From Candidatus Krumholzibacteriia bacterium (lineage in GTDB: Bacteria; Krumholzibacteriota; Krumholzibacteria; WVZY01; JAKEHA01), in the NCBI GenBank assembly GCA_029863355.1, contig JAOTVO010000017.1, forward strand, positions 1 to 18,184: a DNA stretch of 18,184 nt. Reading direction: 5' to 3'. This document shows positions 15,087 to 18,184 of this stretch, one piece after another (position 1 is the stretch's first letter; each line of letters starts with the position of its first letter). The notes under the pieces were generated by a model. The model did not search any database and was not told the origin of the DNA. It saw only the letters and a program-made list of their open reading frames with translations. A program made the position numbers and the translations under genes.

Positions 15087-15116
15087 TTGCACCCACGGGC
15101 CACCCCGCAATATACT
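15087..15116 (+). promoter_or_regulatory. Promoter of the EamA transporter gene
   Basis: TTGCAC (15087-15092), an 18-base spacer and TATACT (15111-15116). The -10 matches five of six bases; the -35 keeps TTG only. The start would be near 15123, about 55 bases before the ATG. It is back-to-back with the minus-strand promoter at 15076, so the two transcripts may be regulated together. Confidence 0.5.
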
Positions 15117-15178
15117 CCTCGTTTCCCGACCTCACGGGACGGTCGTGGTGCGCCGGCGCGACGGTCCCTCGGAACCGC

Positions 15179-16060
15179 ATGAGCTCGCGACACTGGCTCA
15201 TATTCATAGTGCTCACCTTGATCTGGGGGTCGTCGTTCCTCTGGATCAAGCTGGCGGTGCGCGAGGTTGGCCCCTTCACGGTGGTCTCGCTGCGCATCGT
15301 CTTCGCCCTGCTGGCCATACTGCCCTTCCTGGTGCGGCAGCGAGTGCGTCCCCCGCGCGGCGCCCGCCAGTGGGGCATCGTGCTCGCGCAGGGACTGATG
15401 AGCGCGACCGTGCCGTGGATCCTCATTACATGGGCGGAACAGTACATCGACTCGGCGCTGGCCACGGTGCTCAACAGCACCGTCCCGCTGTTCACCATCG
15501 TGGCGGCCAACGCCTTCCTCTCCGACGAGCGCATGACCACCAGCCGCGTCGCCGGGCTCCTGGTAGGCTTCGCGGGCGTGATCGTGCTCGTCCAGGACGA
15601 CCTGCGCGCGGCGCTGCGCGACGCCGGCTCGTCCATGGTCCTGCTCGCGCAGGGCGCCATGCTCGTCTCCTCGTTCCTGTACGGGATCTCGAACATCTTC
15701 GCCCGCCTGAAACTGCGCGGCACCGCGCCGGCCTATCAGGCGTTCTACAGCCTCATCGCCGCGGCCGTCCTCGTGTGGGGCGTGACCCCCGTCGCGGATG
15801 CGCCGCTGCGCCTGCCCTCCAGCACGGTTACGTGGGTCGCCGTGGCCTGGCTGGGCATCCTCGGCGCCGGCGTGAGCTACCTCCTCTTCTACTCGCTGCT
15901 GCACGCGGTGGGCGCCACGCGCACGGCGACGGTGACGTACACGATTCCGCTCGTGGGCGTCACGCTGGGCGTGGTGGTGCTGGGCGAGCCGCTGGAGTGG
16001 TCTCTCGCGGTGGGGATGGTGCTCATCGTCTCGGGGGTCTGGCGGGTGAACCGCCGGTAG
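15179..16060 (+). CDS. EamA / DMT-family transporter
   Basis: A 293-residue membrane protein of about ten helices arranged as two EamA repeats. It starts HWLIFIVLTLIWGSSFLWIK, the typical first helix of drug/metabolite transporters (RhaT/YdcZ-like), and has STVPLFTIVAANAFLSDERM at the end of the first repeat and the matching TYTIPLVGVTLGVVVLGEPL at the end of the second. Members export amino acids, metabolites or drugs (for example YdeD/EamA exports cysteine pathway metabolites). Length is normal. The ATG at 15179 has only a weak GGA upstream. It is divergent from the seven-gene run with a 127-base shared promoter region, so it is a candidate exporter for the product of that pathway, an inference from position. 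Confidence 0.9.
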   Translation: MSSRHWLIFIVLTLIWGSSFLWIKLAVREVGPFTVVSLRIVFALLAILPFLVRQRVRPPRGARQWGIVLAQGLMSATVPWILITWAEQYIDSALATVLNSTVPLFTIVAANAFLSDERMTTSRVAGLLVGFAGVIVLVQDDLRAALRDAGSSMVLLAQGAMLVSSFLYGISNIFARLKLRGTAPAYQAFYSLIAAAVLVWGVTPVADAPLRLPSSTVTWVAVAWLGILGAGVSYLLFYSLLHAVGATRTATVTYTIPLVGVTLGVVVLGEPLEWSLAVGMVLIVSGVWRVNRR

Positions 16061-16104
16061 GAGCCCCGGTGGGAATGGCCACCGTGCACGCCGGTCCTGT
16101 GTTC

Positions 16105-16113
16105 TGGTACAAT
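16105..16113 (+). promoter_or_regulatory. Extended -10 promoter of the DUF4230-like gene
   Basis: TGGTACAAT is TG, one base, then TACAAT (five of six of the consensus). The -35 position (TGCACG, 16085-16090) is weak. It is about 60 bases upstream of the ATG and lies in the gap after the EamA stop, so the downstream gene probably has its own transcript. Confidence 0.45.
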
Positions 16114-16175
16114 GCGGGGGTGGCCCCGGCGGCCCCACGGGCCGCGAGGGGTGGCACTAGCCAGGGAGATTCACC

Positions 16176-16865
16176 ATGGAAGGGATTCTTGCCATTCTCG
16201 TCGTCGTCCTGGGGGCGATCGTCGCCGTGCTGGCGGCGCGCCTCCGGCGCAGCCCCTCCTCGGCGCGCGAGACGGCGCTGCGCTCGAACCTGGAGGCCGT
16301 GCGAAGCATCGGGCACCTGTCGGTGTTCAAAGCGTTCACCAAGGAGATCGTCACGGAGACGGACCACTCCTGGGGATCGTTCGGCAAGCGCTACTTGAGT
16401 TGGGTGCTGTCGAACAAGAAGATGGCCATGATCTTCGAGTTCGAGATCGACTTTCGCTACGACCTGCGCAGCAGCAAGTTCTCCGTGGCCGAGAAGTCCG
16501 CGGGGCGCTACGTGTTCACGCTGCCGCCGTGCAAACACGAAGCCCATATCCGCAACATCCATTTCTACGACGAGCAGGGGGCCCGCCTCTTCCCGTGGCT
16601 GCTTCCGGACCTGCTCAACGGATTCCTGCCCGCCGGTTTCTCGGAGAGCGACAAGAACCGCCTGGTCGCCGACGCCAAGAGTCATGCGGAGCAGCAGGCG
16701 CTGCAGCTGATCGCGGCCCTGGAGGCGGACGTCCAGTCTTCCGCGCGCCGCACGCTGGAGTCGATCGCGCGCCCCCTGGGCGCCGAGGAGGTCGAGCTCG
16801 TGTTCACGGAGACGGCCGACCCGGATCTGAAGGTGGAGTTCGAAAGCGTGAGCGCGGCGGCCTGA
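16176..16865 (+). CDS. Membrane-anchored DUF4230-like protein
   Basis: A 229-residue protein with one N-terminal membrane helix (residues 4-23, ILAILVVVLGAIVAVLAARL) followed by a basic stop-transfer stretch, so the rest probably lies on one side of the membrane as a soluble domain. The soluble part, IFEFEIDFRYDLRSSKFSV, then a strand ending in FTLPPC, and a long helix rich in AEQQAL that closes in a beta strand with VELVF, resembles DUF4230, a stomatin-like-looking family of unknown function. The family call is by memory of the pattern and is moderate. AGGGAG lies about seven bases before the ATG, which fixes the start. The gene ends 17 bases from the convergent helicase gene. Confidence 0.65.
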   Translation: MEGILAILVVVLGAIVAVLAARLRRSPSSARETALRSNLEAVRSIGHLSVFKAFTKEIVTETDHSWGSFGKRYLSWVLSNKKMAMIFEFEIDFRYDLRSSKFSVAEKSAGRYVFTLPPCKHEAHIRNIHFYDEQGARLFPWLLPDLLNGFLPAGFSESDKNRLVADAKSHAEQQALQLIAALEADVQSSARRTLESIARPLGAEEVELVFTETADPDLKVEFESVSAAA

Positions 16866-16882
16866 CCCCGGGGCGGGGCGGT

Positions 16883-18157
16883 CTACACGTATCGCCGCTT
16901 GCCGCCGCGCCGCTTGCCGCCGCGCCGCGCGGAGACCGGGCTCTTCTGCAGCTTGACCACGCCGTGGTCGAAGTCCTTGTAGCGCAACCGCTCGAGTTTC
17001 ATGCCGATGAACTCCTCGATGCGCGTGAAGAACTCCTCCTCCTCGTAGCCCACGAGCGTGATGGCGTCGCCGAGGGCGGTGGCGCGCCCGGTGCGGCCGA
17101 CGCGGTGAATGTAGTCCTGCGCGTAGCGCGGAACGTCGAAGTTGACCACGTGCGATATGCCCTCGATGTCGAGGCCGCGCGCGGCGATGTCGGTGGCGAC
17201 CAGCACCCGGTGCTCGCCGCTCTTGAAGCCGTCGAGCGCGGCCTGTCGCTCACCCTGCGATAGGTTCGAGTGGAGCTGCGCGGCATCGACGCCGCCGTGC
17301 TGCAGGCGCCGCGTGACGAAATCGGCGTTGTCCTTGGTGGCGCAGAAGACGAGCACCATGGTCAACTTCTTGTCCTCCAGAATGAAGCGCAGGAGGTCCA
17401 GCTTGCGCGTCGACTGCGTGGGGTAGACGTACTGCGTGACGGTCTCGATGGGGTTGCGCTGCTCGCCCACCTCCACCAGCACGGCGTCGGGACGCTGGAG
17501 GCGCTCAGCCAGGCGCTTGACCGCCGAGGGGACGGTGGCTGAAAAGAGCAGCGTCTGCCGCCTCTCCGGCAGCGCGGAGACGATACGCCGGACATCGTGA
17601 ATGAACCCCATGTCGAACATGCGGTCGACCTCGTCGAGCACGAGGAACTCGACGTGGCCGACGTCGATGGTCCGCCGTCCCATGTAATCGAGAAGCCGCC
17701 CCGGCGTGGCCACGACGATGTCGACGCCCTCGCGCAGCTTCTCCATCTGCTTCGCGTAGCGCACACCACCGTACACGGCCAGGCTCTCGAAGGGCGTGAA
17801 CTTGGCGTACTCGCGGAACGCGTCGTCGATCTGATGCGCCAGCTCGCGCGTGGGCGTCAGCACCAGTACGCGGACCGGGCGCTCGGGCTTGCGCGGCGGC
17901 CGGCGCCGCGGGTGGTGGGGGGGCTCGCCGTGCTCGGCGCCCGGAGGCTGCTCCTTGCCGGCGGCCTCCAGCAGGGTGAGAATGGGCATCGCGAAGGCGG
18001 CCGTCTTGCCGGTCCCGGTCTGGGCGCGCCCAATGACGTCACGGCCCGCGACCGCAGGAGGGATGGCCAGCACCTGGATCTCGGTGGGGATGGTGTAGCC
18101 GGCCGCCTGGACCCCCCGGAGCACGTTCTCGGACAGCCCGAGTGATTCGAATGACAT
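16883..18157 (-). CDS. DEAD-box ATP-dependent RNA helicase (RhlE-like)
   Basis: A 424-residue cytosolic helicase with all motifs in order: Q motif (PTEIQ, Q28), motif I AQTGTGKT (45-52), PTREL (102-106), TPGR (151-154), motif II DEVD (175-178), SAT (206-208), then LVFCATKDNADF, ATDIAARGLDIEG and HRVGRTGR in the second RecA domain. It unwinds short RNA duplexes, typically in ribosome assembly or RNA decay. Oddities are DEVD instead of DEAD, a proline/arginine/histidine-rich insert between motifs I and Ia (about 67-94), and a basic tail built from a duplicated RGGKR unit that probably binds RNA. The ATG at 18157 has no strong Shine-Dalgarno sequence nearby, but the first residues MSFESLGLSENVL match the family start. 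Confidence 0.94.
   Translation of the reverse strand: MSFESLGLSENVLRGVQAAGYTIPTEIQVLAIPPAVAGRDVIGRAQTGTGKTAAFAMPILTLLEAAGKEQPPGAEHGEPPHHPRRRPPRKPERPVRVLVLTPTRELAHQIDDAFREYAKFTPFESLAVYGGVRYAKQMEKLREGVDIVVATPGRLLDYMGRRTIDVGHVEFLVLDEVDRMFDMGFIHDVRRIVSALPERRQTLLFSATVPSAVKRLAERLQRPDAVLVEVGEQRNPIETVTQYVYPTQSTRKLDLLRFILEDKKLTMVLVFCATKDNADFVTRRLQHGGVDAAQLHSNLSQGERQAALDGFKSGEHRVLVATDIAARGLDIEGISHVVNFDVPRYAQDYIHRVGRTGRATALGDAITLVGYEEEEFFTRIEEFIGMKLERLRYKDFDHGVVKLQKSPVSARRGGKRRGGKRRYV
16896..16925 (-). repeat. 15-base tandem duplication in the helicase tail
   Basis: CGCTTGCCGCCGCGC occurs twice head to tail (16896-16910 and 16911-16925). On the minus strand it encodes the repeated basic-glycine unit near RRGGKRRGGKRRYV at the C-terminus. 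The in-frame length of 15 suggests slippage-type expansion of an RNA-binding tail. Confidence 0.75.
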
Positions 18158-18184
18158 GATCGTGAGTCGACTTCCAGGCGCAAT

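Noticed and set aside
13930..15723. Longer form of the PLP enzyme with about 220 extra N-terminal residues
   Set aside because: The extra part lies antisense to the EamA gene and the promoter region; the ATG at 15051 has GAGGAGG and matches the family start.
14507..16138. 543-residue minus-strand frame across the EamA gene and the PLP enzyme start
   Set aside because: It covers the EamA gene, which has clear membrane helices on the other strand, and is Arg/Gly/His-rich without any motif.
16866..16882. CCCCGGGG between the DUF4230-like and helicase genes as a bidirectional terminator
   Set aside because: The palindrome has no loop and no T-run on either side; probably chance in GC-rich DNA.

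Overview
The window is GC-rich bacterial DNA (about two thirds G+C by eye). It is densely coding, with many ATGA-type or few-base gene junctions and several GTG or TTG starts backed by good Shine-Dalgarno sequences. I see no tRNA, rRNA, insertion sequence, prophage module or CRISPR array. The proteins (a cytosolic TPR histidine kinase, DUF805, DUF6265 and DUF4230 proteins, dodecin, a DEAD-box helicase) fit a free-living, probably Gram-negative bacterium. I cannot assign the phylum from this sequence.

Left part (1-2653): the 5' end of a small PF04020-type membrane protein, an MBL-fold hydrolase and dodecin lie on the minus strand. A divergent single-domain response regulator follows on the plus strand. 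Its stop codon interlocks with that of a convergent DUF523-DUF1722 protein whose DUF1722 half is cut short. Middle (2654-6498): a secreted tandem-SRPBCC protein is translationally coupled to a small ribbon-helix-helix-like protein, which has a perfect 16-bp palindrome just upstream. Divergent from this pair is a soluble TPR histidine kinase, then a terminator and a DUF805 membrane protein.

The most interesting region (6814-15051) is a seven-gene minus-strand run with gaps of -11 to +27 bases. In transcription order it holds a threonine-synthase-like PLP enzyme, a DUF1611 (DgcN-type) protein, a 783-residue fusion of a PP-loop ATP pyrophosphatase (MurL/QueC-like) to a creatininase-family amidohydrolase, an enolase-superfamily dipeptide epimerase, a secreted DUF6265 protein, an MFS transporter and a TIGR00266/AIM24 protein. 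A DMT/EamA transporter is transcribed divergently from a shared promoter region. Four activities in this run have relatives acting on glutamate stereochemistry or amides: MurL epimerises L-Glu to D-Glu with ATP to AMP and PPi, the AEE family epimerises Ala-Glu dipeptides, DUF1611/DgcN is reported to N-acetylate D-Glu, and creatininase-family enzymes cleave amides. The run is therefore my candidate for an undescribed D-glutamate or glutamyl-amide pathway, either salvage or synthesis with export. The substrate is inference.

Right end (15179-18157): the EamA transporter, a membrane-anchored DUF4230-like protein with an extended -10 promoter, and a convergent DEAD-box RNA helicase with a DEVD box and a basic repeat tail.
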